Assembly (NCBI RefSeq): GCF_029892485.1
Contig: NZ_JARXVG010000001.1
Span: 620,001-684,000 of the forward strand
DNA length: 64,000 nt
Source: Variovorax boronicumulans
GTDB lineage: Bacteria; Pseudomonadota; Gammaproteobacteria; Burkholderiales; Burkholderiaceae_C
Reading direction: 5' to 3'
Positions 7,811 to 16,231 of the stretch are shown here, piece by piece. The translations under genes and the position numbers were made by a program. Positions within the stretch are counted from its first letter, which is position 1, and the number at the start of each line of letters is the position of its first letter. The notes beneath the pieces are model-generated. The model was not told the origin of the DNA. It did no database searches and saw only the letters and a program-made list of their open reading frames with translations.

Positions 7811-10048
7811 TCAGAGCCGTGCGATGGCCGACTTGAGTTCCTCGATCGACGCCGGCTTCGGCAGGTGGGCATCGAAGCCCGCCTCGAGCGCGCGCCGCGC
7901 ATCGGTGCGCCGTCCGTAACCGGACATGGCGATGGCGCGCAGCTCGCGCGTCACCTCGTTCCGCCGCACCTCGCCGATGAGCTCGAAGCCATCCATCTCG
8001 GGCATGCCGAGGTCCGACACCAGGAGGTCGTACCGCTGCGTCTGCAGCAGCGCCAGCGCCTCCTTGCCGTTCTCGGCCGTGTCGACGACGGCGCCTTCCA
8101 GGCGCAGTACCTCGGCAAACGGCGCGAGGGCATCCGCGTAGTCGTCCACTGCCAGCACGCGCCAGCCCTTGACGTTCACGCCCGGCAGCCGCGCATCGGC
8201 CTTCACCGCCTGATCGGTGCCGACCAGCGGAAGCCAGACGCTGAAGGTCGCGCCATGGCCGATGCCCTCGGAGTGCGCCTCCGCGCGGCCGCCGTGGGCG
8301 AGCGCCAGCTCGTACACCAGCGCCAGGCCGATGCCCAGCCCGCCATTGGGCGAGGCCACCGCTTCGGCCTGGTTGAACATGCCGAACACATGGGGCAGGA
8401 ACTCGGGCGCAATGCCGCAGCCGGTGTCGGTGACGGTCAATCGGGCGAACCCGTTCTCCGGCGCCACGCGCACGGTGATGCGCCCGCCGTCGGGCGTGAA
8501 CTTCGCCGCGTTGCTCAGAAGGTTCCATGCGATCTGCTCCACGCGCACGCGGTCGCCGTTGCAGACCACGTCGGCTTCGCAATGCGCGTCGAGCGCGATC
8601 TGCTTGCCGGGCGCGCCGGCAATGGCCGCCGTCGCGGCGGTCCGGACCAGCTCGCCCAGGTCCACCGCCACCCGGTTGAGCCGCAGCTTGCCGGTACGGA
8701 TGCGCGAGAGATCGAGCAGGTCGTTGATGATGCGGCTCTGGCTGGCCACCGCGCCGCGTATCGCCTCGCCCAGGCGTTGCACCTTCGGGTTGTCGGCGAC
8801 ACCCGGCAGGCGCATGAGCAGCTCGGCATTCATCTGGATGAGGTTCAGCGGCTGCTTGAGCTCGTGCGACATCACCGCCAGGAAGCGGTCCTTCAACTCG
8901 TTGGCCAGCTGCGCATTCAGGCTGGTCTTCTTCTCCTTCACCAGCCGGTGCTCCTGCGCAAGTTCCAGCTGCTTGGTACCGGTCATGTCGCGGCCGATCT
9001 TGGCGAAACCGCCGCCCGCGCTCGCATCCAGCGCCGTCATCACGCCGCTGCAGAAAAAGCGGCTGCCGTTCTTGCGCAGGTGCCAGCGGTCGTCCTCGGC
9101 GCGGCCGGTTTCCACGGCGCGGCGCATCTCCTCTTCGGGTACGCCGTGCGCCTGGTCTTCCGGCGTGAAGATGCTGGCGATCGGGTGCTGCAGCATCTCT
9201 TCCTCGGTGTAGCCGAAGATGCGCTCCGCCCCGCGGTTCCAGGTGGTGATGAGCCCGGCGGGGTCGGTGGTGATGATGGCGAAGTCGCGCGTGGTGGCAG
9301 CCACCATGCGCAGGCGCTCTTCGCCGGCGCGCACCTTCGCCTCGGCGGCCCGCAGGTCGGTGATGTCGAAGAAGTTGAGGATGGCGCCTTCGATCTTGTC
9401 GTCGGCGGTGCGATACGGAAGTATGCGGGCGACGTAATGCCGCCCGTCCGCGCTGGTGACGTGCCGCTCCACGGTGCGCAGGTCCTTGAACGCCGAGGCC
9501 GTGTCGTCGGCCAGTTCGGGGTAGTCCAGGCGGCTGGTGATGTCGAACAGCGAGCGGCCCAGGTCGGTCGGGATCAGGTTGAACAGCCGAACCGCATCGG
9601 GCGTGTAGCGCTTCACGCGCATGCCGCGGTTCACGAATATCGTGGCGATCTCCGACGACGAGATCAGGTTCTGCAGGTCGTCGTTGATGTCGCCGCGCTC
9701 CTCGACCTTGACCTTGAGCTCGTAGTTGACCGTCACCAGCTCCTCGTTCATCGACTGGAGCTCCTCCTTGCTGGTCTCCAGTTCCTCGGTGGCCGAGCGC
9801 AGTTCCTCGTTGATGGCCTGCAACTCTTCGTTGGAAGCCTTCATTTCCTCGGTCGAGGTCTCCGAGTTCTCGATGGTGTCCTGCAGATGCAGCTTGAGCT
9901 GGCGTATCTCGTCCTCCAGCTGCGCGATGAGCAGCACGCGCGCGGAGTCGCCCGACTCCGCCGTCAGCAGCGGCATGCTCTCCCCGACCTCGTCGAACAC
10001 CACGAGCACGAGGCCGGGCGGCCCCGCGTCCTGCGGCAGCGGACGCAC
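7811..10048 (-). CDS. C-terminal part of split chemotaxis-type hybrid: PAS-PAS-histidine kinase-receiver
   Basis: This frame is the direct continuation of the CheB-CheR gene upstream, separated only by the TAG at 10082-10084. The first possible restart is the GTG at 10048. The piece begins with the coiled coil seen in CheB-CheR-PAS fusions (ELEDEIRQLKLHLQDTIENS, then repeated EEL heptads), then two PAS domains (about residues 115-235 and 240-355), a HisKA domain with the phospho-His in MSHELKQPLN, an HATPase domain (NLLSNAAKFTPDGG, GLGIGLALVYEL) and a C-terminal receiver with phospho-Asp in LLVSDLGMPEMDG. If translated from the GTG it would be a soluble kinase without its input modules; otherwise it is dead sequence. 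The paralogue at 20354-24997 is intact. Confidence 0.6.
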   Translation of the reverse strand: MRPLPQDAGPPGLVLVVFDEVGESMPLLTAESGDSARVLLIAQLEDEIRQLKLHLQDTIENSETSTEEMKASNEELQAINEELRSATEELETSKEELQSMNEELVTVNYELKVKVEERGDINDDLQNLISSSEIATIFVNRGMRVKRYTPDAVRLFNLIPTDLGRSLFDITSRLDYPELADDTASAFKDLRTVERHVTSADGRHYVARILPYRTADDKIEGAILNFFDITDLRAAEAKVRAGEERLRMVAATTRDFAIITTDPAGLITTWNRGAERIFGYTEEEMLQHPIASIFTPEDQAHGVPEEEMRRAVETGRAEDDRWHLRKNGSRFFCSGVMTALDASAGGGFAKIGRDMTGTKQLELAQEHRLVKEKKTSLNAQLANELKDRFLAVMSHELKQPLNLIQMNAELLMRLPGVADNPKVQRLGEAIRGAVASQSRIINDLLDLSRIRTGKLRLNRVAVDLGELVRTAATAAIAGAPGKQIALDAHCEADVVCNGDRVRVEQIAWNLLSNAAKFTPDGGRITVRVAPENGFARLTVTDTGCGIAPEFLPHVFGMFNQAEAVASPNGGLGIGLALVYELALAHGGRAEAHSEGIGHGATFSVWLPLVGTDQAVKADARLPGVNVKGWRVLAVDDYADALAPFAEVLRLEGAVVDTAENGKEALALLQTQRYDLLVSDLGMPEMDGFELIGEVRRNEVTRELRAIAMSGYGRRTDARRALEAGFDAHLPKPASIEELKSAIARL

Positions 10049-10081
10049 CGTGATGTTCAGGAAGACCTGCTTGCCGTCCTG

Positions 10082-10084
10082 CTA
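10082..10084 (-). other. In-frame amber codon splitting the CheB-CheR-HK hybrid
   Basis: On the minus strand the frame reads ...ETRIVQR-TAG-QDGKQVFLNITVRPL.... Both sides are in the same reading frame and both sides align with the uninterrupted paralogue at 20354-24997 in the region between its CheR and coiled-coil/PAS parts. A single base change (CAG, TGG, GAG or AAG to TAG) explains it. It could be a real nonsense mutation, a sequencing error or, less likely, a readthrough site. Confidence 0.85.
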
Positions 10085-11953
10085 GCGCTGCACGATGCGC
10101 GTTTCCACGCTGCGTCCGGACTGGCCGGCCTTGAAAAGTGCGGTGCGAAGTTCGATCCGGATGTCCGAGCGAACGTTGTTCAGCAGGTTGTTCGAAGGCT
10201 CGCCGCTGCCCCGCTCGAGAAAGCGCCCCACGCCGTTGGACAGGTGCAGCACCTCGTGCTCGCCGTTGATCAGCACGCTGGGCGGCGAGAACTGCTCGAT
10301 CGCGCGCTGGTGCAGTTCCGCGGTGCCTAGCGCGCCGACCGCGCGGCGGCCCGCACCGCGCGGCGGCTCGGCGGAAGTGCCGGACGCGGCGACCGACGGC
10401 GACTCGCTGATCAGCGGCATGTGCCGCCCGCCCGGGAGCCCCGGATTGACCCGAAAGATCCGGTTCTTCTTGTCGACGGCGGTGAAGAGGTTGGCCGTTG
10501 CATCGGTCGACTCGGAGGTTCCCATGAACAGATAGCCGTTCGGGCGCAAGGCGATGCGGAACATCTCCAGCACATGCGACTGGGCCGGGCGGTCCAGGTA
10601 GATCAGGAGGTTGCGGCAGCACACCAGGTCCAGCCGCGAGAACGGCGGGTCGCGCAACAGGTTGTGCAGCGCGAACAGCACCGGCTCGCGCACCACGGTG
10701 GAGACGCGGTACTGGTCCTGGTCCTTCACGAAGAACTGCCGCAGTCGCGCGGGCGTGACGTCTTCCACGATGCCCTGTGCGTAGATGCCCTTGCGCGCGG
10801 TGGAAATGGCGCGCTCGTCGATGTCGGTCGCGAAGATCTGGATCTCCACCGGCTTGGATTGCAGGTCGGCCTGCTCCCGCAGCAGCATGCTCAGCGAATA
10901 GGCTTCCTCGCCCGTCGCACAGCCCGCCACCCAGACGCGCACCGGCTCGCCCGGCTGCTTGGATTCGATGATGCGCGGAATCGCCTCGCGCTCCAGGGCC
11001 TCGAAGGCATCGCGGTCGCGAAAGAAGTTGGTCACGCTGATGAGCATGTCCTGCAGCAGCAACGGTCCTTCTTCGGGGTGTTCCCGCAGAAAGTCGCGGT
11101 ACGAAGGCAGGTCGGTCAGCCGGTTGACCTGCAGCCGGCGCTCGATGCGCCTGAGCACCGTCGCGCGCTTGTAGTGCGTGAAATCGTGGCGGGTGTAGCT
11201 GCGCAGGCAGGACATCACATCCTGCAGCGCCTTTTCGGCCTCTTGCGAGGCAACGGGCCCTTCGGGCTCGGACACGAGGATGCCCACCTTCTCGGCGTCG
11301 GGCAGCTGGATCCGGCGCGCGCTTTGCCAGATGTCGATCAGCCGCTGCGGCATCTCGACGGCCGGCAGCACGAAGTCGACCACGCCCGTGGCAATGGCGG
11401 CGCGGGGCATGCCGTCGTGCGCGGCGTCCTCGGGCGTCTGGGCCAGGGCGATGCCGCCGTGCTCCTTGACGCTGGTGAGGCCCACGGCGCCGTCGCTGCC
11501 CGTGCCCGACATCACGATGCAGACGGCGCGCTCCTGGTGCACTTCGGCCATGGTGCGGAAGAACACGTCGATGGCAATGGGCGCACCCGCGATGCGCTTG
11601 CCCGGCGCCACGCGAAGATGGCCATCGTTCATCGTGAGCGTCACCCCCGGCGGAATCACATACACATGGTCCGCCTCGATCGGCATGGGCTTGCTGACCT
11701 GCCTCACCGGCATGCGCGTGGCGCGCTGGAGGATTTCGGCGGCGCTGCTCTCGTGCTCGGGCGACAGATGAAGGATCACCACGAAGGCCATGCCGGAATG
11801 GGCGGGCATCTGCTCGAAGAACCGGATCACCGCCTCCAGCCCACCCGCCGATGCGCCGATGCCGACCACCGGAAATTTCAGGTGACTGCGGACCAGGTGC
11901 GAAGGATTGGCGGCCTCGGGGGTCATGGATGCGGACGGTTCTGAAACGGGCAT
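10082..11953 (-). CDS. N-terminal part of split chemotaxis-type hybrid: CheB methylesterase-CheR methyltransferase
   Basis: A 623-residue product ending at an amber codon. A CheB-type methylesterase domain (about 25-210) has Ser in GIGASAGG, His in ILHLSPEHES and Asp in MSGTGSDGAVG, so the catalytic triad is intact. A CheR-type methyltransferase domain follows (about 220-490; HDFTHYKRATVLRRIERRLQ, SAM-binding VWVAGCATGEEAYS, NLLIYLD). I chose the ATG at 11953 (MPVSEPSAS); another in-frame ATG lies at 11926. In full-length relatives CheB and CheR domains are fused to PAS and kinase modules, linking an adaptation-like methylation cycle to a kinase. Here the rest is cut off. Confidence 0.75.
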   Translation of the reverse strand: MPVSEPSASMTPEAANPSHLVRSHLKFPVVGIGASAGGLEAVIRFFEQMPAHSGMAFVVILHLSPEHESSAAEILQRATRMPVRQVSKPMPIEADHVYVIPPGVTLTMNDGHLRVAPGKRIAGAPIAIDVFFRTMAEVHQERAVCIVMSGTGSDGAVGLTSVKEHGGIALAQTPEDAAHDGMPRAAIATGVVDFVLPAVEMPQRLIDIWQSARRIQLPDAEKVGILVSEPEGPVASQEAEKALQDVMSCLRSYTRHDFTHYKRATVLRRIERRLQVNRLTDLPSYRDFLREHPEEGPLLLQDMLISVTNFFRDRDAFEALEREAIPRIIESKQPGEPVRVWVAGCATGEEAYSLSMLLREQADLQSKPVEIQIFATDIDERAISTARKGIYAQGIVEDVTPARLRQFFVKDQDQYRVSTVVREPVLFALHNLLRDPPFSRLDLVCCRNLLIYLDRPAQSHVLEMFRIALRPNGYLFMGTSESTDATANLFTAVDKKNRIFRVNPGLPGGRHMPLISESPSVAASGTSAEPPRGAGRRAVGALGTAELHQRAIEQFSPPSVLINGEHEVLHLSNGVGRFLERGSGEPSNNLLNNVRSDIRIELRTALFKAGQSGRSVETRIVQR

Positions 11954-12057
11954 GGGGTTCGGTGAGCTGGATCGCCGCAAGCAAGCAAGTCGGCAACCCT
12001 CTTGTGAACAACTGCACGATTTTGCTCCCATCCAGGGGCATTGCTGCAGAGAGGAAT

Positions 12058-12660
12058 ACCGCGCTGGCGGCCCGCGATGGCCGCACCGTGCAGCGCGACT
12101 GGTTCCATCCGGCCGAGGGCGACTGGGGTTCGGGCTTCTTCCAGAACGAGGCATGCAACTTCTGCGACGACGTGGTGAGCGAGACGGCGGACATCGCCTT
12201 CGGCGATGCGTGGCTGGAGCCCTACACCTCGGACGGCCGGGGCACCAACGTGGTGATCGTGCGCAGTGCCGCGCTGCAGGCGCTGGTGGACCGCGGGATC
12301 GAAGACGGCCGGCTCGCGCCGTCGCCGGTCGATGCCGATTTCGTCGCGCGCACGCAGGCCGCGGGGCTGCGGCAACGCCGCGAAGGGCTGGCCTATCGCC
12401 TGAGCTGGCACCGCACGGGACTGCGCCCGGTCAAGCGCGTGCGTGCGGATGCCCGGCTCCCGTGGCGGCGCAAGCTGGTCTACCGCACGCGCGCCGCCAT
12501 CAGCAGCGGGAGCCGGCGGCTGTTCGCGCTTTCGCGTGCGGCGCGGCTGCCGTGGCTCTACCTGGGATGGGCACGCGCCGCGCTCGCGCTGTACCACGGC
12601 CTCGCCTATTCGCGCGGCAGGCTCGGGGCCTGGATTGCAAGGATCGCGAAGCACACCTAG
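12058..12660 (+). pseudogene. 5'-truncated FrhB/FdhB-type (coenzyme F420 hydrogenase beta subunit family) gene
   Basis: The open frame ending with TAG at 12660 encodes about 195 residues typical of the C-terminal half of the FrhB_FdhB family: GDWGSGFFQNEACNFCDDVV, then ETADIAFGDAWLEPYTSDGRGTN. The Cys residues in CNFC would be part of the iron-sulfur/flavin region. The N-terminal half and any start signal are missing; sequence upstream of about 12058 has no family resemblance and is the promoter side of the split hybrid kinase. In bacteria such genes usually sit in polysaccharide or pyruvyl-transferase clusters, none of which is present here, so this is a stranded remnant. Confidence 0.7.
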
Positions 12661-12702
12661 TGTGCCGGGCAGGCATCACATGCCGCGCGCTGCGAGCCGC
12701 AT

Positions 12703-12972
12703 TCAGCCGCCGCCGATGCCCTGCGTCACCTTGCCCGTTCCACTGCATTCCGGACAGGTGGCGCCACCGAGGCCGCGGCCGCTGCCGCCGCACTTCGGGC
12801 ACAAGGCTTCGCCAGTGCCAGGCGTGCCGGGCGCGGCCTCGTCGCCCTCTCCTGGCGCTGACGCCGGCGGCGGCGTGGCCGCCAGTTCCACCGAAGCGCC
12901 CGGGTCTTCCTCGCCGGCGACCGACTCGTCGAAGGCACCGGGCTTGATCTGGCGAATCGAATCCTTGTTCAT
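12703..12972 (-). CDS. Small DnaJ-type zinc-finger protein
   Basis: An 89-residue protein whose last 40 residues carry two C-x2-C-x-G-x-G motifs (CPKCGGSG and CPECSGTG), the half-repeat of the DnaJ central zinc finger that grips unfolded protein. The first 55 residues are acidic and disordered. A clear ribosome-binding site (AGGGGA) precedes the ATG at 12972. No J domain is present, so it is not a DnaJ co-chaperone by itself; it may be a small zinc-binding stress protein. Confidence 0.65.
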   Translation of the reverse strand: MNKDSIRQIKPGAFDESVAGEEDPGASVELAATPPPASAPGEGDEAAPGTPGTGEALCPKCGGSGRGLGGATCPECSGTGKVTQGIGGG

Positions 12973-13016
12973 CGCTTTCCCCTGCTGAGAAACACAGGCG
13001 TGCCCAGCATCGTCGG

Positions 13017-13217
13017 CTAGCTCCCGTCCCTCGAAGGCGGCAGCTTCTCGCCGTTCTGCACGATCTGCGCGGCGTTCGTGCCGATGTCGGGCGTGCCGGG
13101 CCCGCCTTTCTTCTTGTCGGCCTCGCGGCCGATGTGGCTGCTCTCGGCGGGACTGTCCTGCCCGACCGCGCGGTTCTGCTCGATGTTCACGGGCGATTGC
13201 CTGGGTGCTTCGGCCAT
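13017..13217 (-). CDS. Small hydrophilic hypothetical protein
   Basis: A 66-residue protein (MAEAPRQSPVNIEQNRAVGQ) rich in polar residues and probably disordered, with a GGGGTG ribosome-binding site. It starts 14 bp after the DUF2383 gene on the same strand and precedes the small zinc-finger gene, so the three likely form a stress operon. No domain recognised. Confidence 0.55.
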   Translation of the reverse strand: MAEAPRQSPVNIEQNRAVGQDSPAESSHIGREADKKKGGPGTPDIGTNAAQIVQNGEKLPPSRDGS

Positions 13218-13231
13218 GGCTGCACCCCGGC

Positions 13232-13726
13232 TCAGGCCTTGTTGCGCATCTGGTCGCGCAGCAGCTTGATCTGGTCGTGGTTGCGCTGGGCGCCCTCGGC
13301 CTGCCGTTGCACCAGTGCGAGCACGTCCGGCGGCAGCGTCGCCTTCAGCGCCTTGCGGTAGCGCGCCACCGCGGCGTCTTCGCCGCGCTCGCATTCCTCG
13401 AGCATCGAGAGCGCGCTGTCGGCGCCGAGCGTGCCCTTCACATGCACCCAGCCGCGGTGCATCGCGCCGCTCACGCTGCCGCCGTCGTCGGCCTTGCCGC
13501 CCAGGCGGCGGATCGTCTGCGCGAGTTCATTGGCGGCGGAAGCGCATTGCGTGGCGCGGTCGCCAAAAACCTGCTTGAGCTGCGCCGACTCGACCTCGTC
13601 GGCGCAGGCCTTGAAGCCGTACTCGCCGTCGCGCGCGTTCTCCAGCAGGTCGTTCAGAACGTCGATCACGTCGTCGGTATCGACCGTGGTACCGGGGGTG
13701 CTGCTGGCATTGGTGTAGGTAGGCAT
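13232..13726 (-). CDS. PA2169-type four-helix-bundle protein (DUF2383)
   Basis: A 164-residue helical protein. DDVIDVLNDLLENARDGEYGF at the N-terminus, then FKACADEV, and the later ERGEDAAVARYRKAL helix are the hallmarks of DUF2383 (PA2169 family), a ferritin-like bundle with acidic and His residues able to bind metals. Function is unproven; the genes are stress or stationary-phase associated. The ATG at 13726 has an AAGGAA ribosome-binding site; the open frame upstream of it is not coding-like. Confidence 0.85.
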   Translation of the reverse strand: MPTYTNASSTPGTTVDTDDVIDVLNDLLENARDGEYGFKACADEVESAQLKQVFGDRATQCASAANELAQTIRRLGGKADDGGSVSGAMHRGWVHVKGTLGADSALSMLEECERGEDAAVARYRKALKATLPPDVLALVQRQAEGAQRNHDQIKLLRDQMRNKA

Positions 13727-13994
13727 GGATCTGATTCCTTCAAACAAGTGGGTTGGTTGGCCGGAATGGCGACGGGCCCGATCGTTCGATCTGCATATCG
13801 ATTTGCGCGACCCGTTGCCTTTCATGGTGCGCGGCGGGAAATCGAAGCGTGTCATCCGCCTTGCATGGCCGCTGTAAGTCTTTTCCGAGCCGGAAAAATT
13901 TGCGGCAAGCCTGGGTCGCGAACCGCGGACAGGCGCGGCAATTGCGGGCACACCACGTGCATGCATCCGGCGCGTTGCCTCAACCCGATCTGCC

Positions 13995-14573
13995 ATGAAC
14001 CAGCCATCGCCCCTCCGCACCCCGACCCGACTGGACCGCTGCGTACACGATGCCCGAAACGCGCTCGCGGCCATCTCCGCCGCCACCGAAGTGCTGGGGC
14101 GCGCCGACTCGCAGCGCGAAACCCTGCACAAGGCGGGGGCCGTCATCGCCCGCCAGGCGCACGAGCTCACCGACCGCATCGCCGAGCTCATGACCCACGC
14201 AAGGCACGGCACCGAGGAGACCGAGCGCGCGCTCGTCGTGTCGGACGACGCGCGCCTGCTCGCCCGGCTGGGCGGACTGCTGTCGCATGCGGGCTACCGC
14301 ATCGACCTGGCCGTGAGCACGGCGGCGGGCTACGAGGCGCTGATCCGCGAGCAGCCCGACTTCGCGGTGGTCGACCTGCGGACCTCGGCCGGCGAAGCCC
14401 GGACCCTGGGACACCTGGCGCGCGGCGCCGGCTTCGAAGGCCGGCTGATCGCCATCGAGGATGCGGTACCGACGCGAGGCCTGCCGGCCGGCAGCAGCGC
14501 CGCGGGATTCGACGCAGTGCTCGCACGCTCGTTCGAGCCGCAGCTGCTGCGCGCAGCCATTCCCTTCGACTGA
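13995..14573 (+). CDS. HisKA-like plus receiver-like protein without a kinase ATPase domain
   Basis: A 192-residue protein. Residues 13-62 resemble a dimerisation/phosphotransfer helix pair (CVHDARNALAAISAATEVL, His at position 18, followed by a second helix QAHELTDRIAELM). Residues 77-190 resemble a receiver: acidic pair in VVSDDARLL, phosphorylatable Asp in FAVVDLRTS, but the conserved Lys is replaced by Arg in LARSFEP. There is no HATPase domain, so it cannot autophosphorylate alone. It may relay or sequester phosphate for the nearby kinases; that is inference. Confidence 0.6.
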   Translation: MNQPSPLRTPTRLDRCVHDARNALAAISAATEVLGRADSQRETLHKAGAVIARQAHELTDRIAELMTHARHGTEETERALVVSDDARLLARLGGLLSHAGYRIDLAVSTAAGYEALIREQPDFAVVDLRTSAGEARTLGHLARGAGFEGRLIAIEDAVPTRGLPAGSSAAGFDAVLARSFEPQLLRAAIPFD

Positions 14574-14590
14574 GCTTTCGCGTCGCCCGG

Positions 14591-14797
14591 TCAGGGCTGC
14601 GGCGGCATGCCCTCCAGCCCCTGCGGACGCAGGCTCCTGGCGCGTGCCTGGCGGGCCTCCTCCGGCGTGAATTCGTGGGCGCGGCCGAGTTCGTGCGCCG
14701 CGCGGCCGCCCTGCCGGGCGATCTCGCGCCGGCGCTCGGGGTCCATGCCTGCAAAGCCTCGCCCGGGGCGCGGGCGGTCGTGGTCGAAGGTCCTCAT
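14591..14797 (-). CDS. KGG-motif general stress protein (YciG-like)
   Basis: A 68-residue basic protein. GFAGMDPERRREIARQGGRA followed by AHEFTPEEAR is the KGG/YciG motif, with ARQGG in place of the common SKGG. Such small intrinsically disordered proteins are strongly induced in stationary phase and on drying. It follows the flavoprotein gene on the same strand after 66 bp. Confidence 0.8.
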   Translation of the reverse strand: MRTFDHDRPRPGRGFAGMDPERRREIARQGGRAAHELGRAHEFTPEEARQARARSLRPQGLEGMPPQP

Positions 14798-14863
14798 GTG
14801 TGGTCTTTCAGGTGTACGCGCGATTTCCGTACGGCGCTGGCGCGGGCCGTTGCGGCCCGCCTT

Positions 14864-15775
14864 CTACCTGGAGGCAATCGGCGTGCCCGGCGTGCCCATC
14901 GGCAGCGCGCGGTGCATGGCGGAGGCTGCAATGGCCGCGCCGCCCAGCGCCACGGCAATCTGGTTCAGGCCGGCAGAGACGTCGCCCGCCGCGTACAGCC
15001 CCGGCACGTCGGTGGCGTGGTGCGCATCGACCTGGACATAACCCGTGCCGTCCAGCGTCGCGCCCAGGCCCTGCGCGATCTGCGAGTGCACGGCAACGCC
15101 GAGTGCGCAATAGAGCGTGTCGCACCACGCGGTGCCGCCCTCATGCACGGCCGCGACACGGACGCCTTCGCGCCGCACCGCATGCACGGGCGCCTCGTTC
15201 CAGCGGATGCCCGCCTCGGCCAGCCGGCGGCGCTGCGCCTGGGTCAGCACCTGGCCGCCCGGCGCCATGAAGAGCGTGATGTCGGCGCTGAAGTGGCGCA
15301 GGTACAGCGCCTCGCCGACGCCCGCTTCGCCGTCGGCATAGACGCCCACCGCCTTGTCGATGACCTCGTAGGCATCGCACACCGGGCAGTAGCGCAGCAC
15401 GCCGGCCTCCAGCGCCTCGCGCACATGCGGCATGGCCGGCGGAATGTCGGTCACTCCGGTGGCGAGCAGCAGTTGCCTTGCCGCCAGTGCGCCGGTGCGG
15501 GTCTGCAGGTGAAAGCCGTCCTCGCGCCGCTCGGCGCCCTCCACGAAGGCGCCGAGCCGGTCCACGGCGTAGTGGCCGAGCTGCGCCCGCAGCATGTCGA
15601 GCACCGTGAGGCCCGAGACGCCGTCGCCGAAGCCGGGATAGTTGTGCGACCTGGGAATCAGCGCGACGCGGCTCTGCCCGGCATCGATGACCGCGACCGA
15701 ACGCCGGAAGCGCGCGAGGTAGACGGCGGCGAGCAACCCGGCCGGGCCGGCACCGACCACGATGGCGTCGTACAT
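14864..15775 (-). CDS. NAD(P)/FAD-dependent oxidoreductase, thioredoxin-reductase-like
   Basis: A 303-residue flavoprotein. The FAD-binding Rossmann motif VVGAGPAGLLAAVYL is at residues 6-20, NYPGFGDGVSG follows, then a redox-active CPVC disulfide (in YCPVCDAYEV), the NAD(P) site (VGVYADGEAGVG) and the C-terminal FAD motif GLYAAGDVSAGLNQIAVALG. This is the layout of thioredoxin reductase-like enzymes. I chose the ATG at 15775 because the family starts at MYDAIVVGAG; a GTG at 15823, overlapping the stop of the DksA-like gene, would add 16 residues. The reductant partner is not known. Confidence 0.85.
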   Translation of the reverse strand: MYDAIVVGAGPAGLLAAVYLARFRRSVAVIDAGQSRVALIPRSHNYPGFGDGVSGLTVLDMLRAQLGHYAVDRLGAFVEGAERREDGFHLQTRTGALAARQLLLATGVTDIPPAMPHVREALEAGVLRYCPVCDAYEVIDKAVGVYADGEAGVGEALYLRHFSADITLFMAPGGQVLTQAQRRRLAEAGIRWNEAPVHAVRREGVRVAAVHEGGTAWCDTLYCALGVAVHSQIAQGLGATLDGTGYVQVDAHHATDVPGLYAAGDVSAGLNQIAVALGGAAIAASAMHRALPMGTPGTPIASR

Positions 15776-15819
15776 GGCGTCTTGCGTGGCGTTGGAACTG
15801 CGCTGCGCGAGCCGTCCGG

Positions 15820-16191
15820 TCACAGGTCAGGCGGCAGGCGCACCTGCACCGGATGGTCCTGCTCGTGCCGTTCCTGGCATGCGATGCAGCGTGCGCTGGT
15901 GGGTAGCACCTCCAGCCGCGCGCGCGGAATCGCGCGGCCGCAATCGATGCAGCAGCCGAACGCGCCGCTCGCCAGCCGCTCCCGCGCCGCGGCGATGTCG
16001 CGCATCTCCGCCATGTCGCGCTCGGCCTCGGCATAGCGCAGGCCGTTCTGGAGCCGCTCGTCCGCGATGTCGACGCTGTCGCTGGCCGGCGCACGCACGC
16101 GGTCGCTTTCGGCCTCGTCGCGGCCGCCGGGCACCTCGGCGGCGGCGGTGCGCAGATCGGCCGCAAGCACGGCTTCGCGCGCATCGAGCAC
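15820..16191 (-). CDS. DksA/TraR-type C4 zinc-finger protein (probable frameshift near start)
   Basis: The open frame gives 123 residues, starting at a GTG. The C-terminus has the DksA/TraR zinc site: CCIDC (two usable Cys) and CIAC about 20 residues later. These proteins bind the secondary channel of RNA polymerase and modulate transcription. An ATG at 16235, overlapping the nadE stop as ATGA, opens a different frame (MNPAIPDDERAHWG) that would continue naturally into this one (HVLDAREAVL) if the run of four G at 16195-16198 had five. So the true product is probably about 138 residues starting at 16235, and the sequence carries a one-base deletion. Confidence 0.75.
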   Translation of the reverse strand: MLDAREAVLAADLRTAAAEVPGGRDEAESDRVRAPASDSVDIADERLQNGLRYAEAERDMAEMRDIAAARERLASGAFGCCIDCGRAIPRARLEVLPTSARCIACQERHEQDHPVQVRLPPDL

Positions 16192-16231
16192 ATGCCCCAG
16201 TGGGCGCGTTCGTCGTCGGGAATCGCCGGGT

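Noticed and set aside
7865..10330. An 821-codon plus-strand frame opposite the split hybrid kinase
   Set aside because: It is the complement of the kinase gene, with His/Arg-rich composition and no domains.
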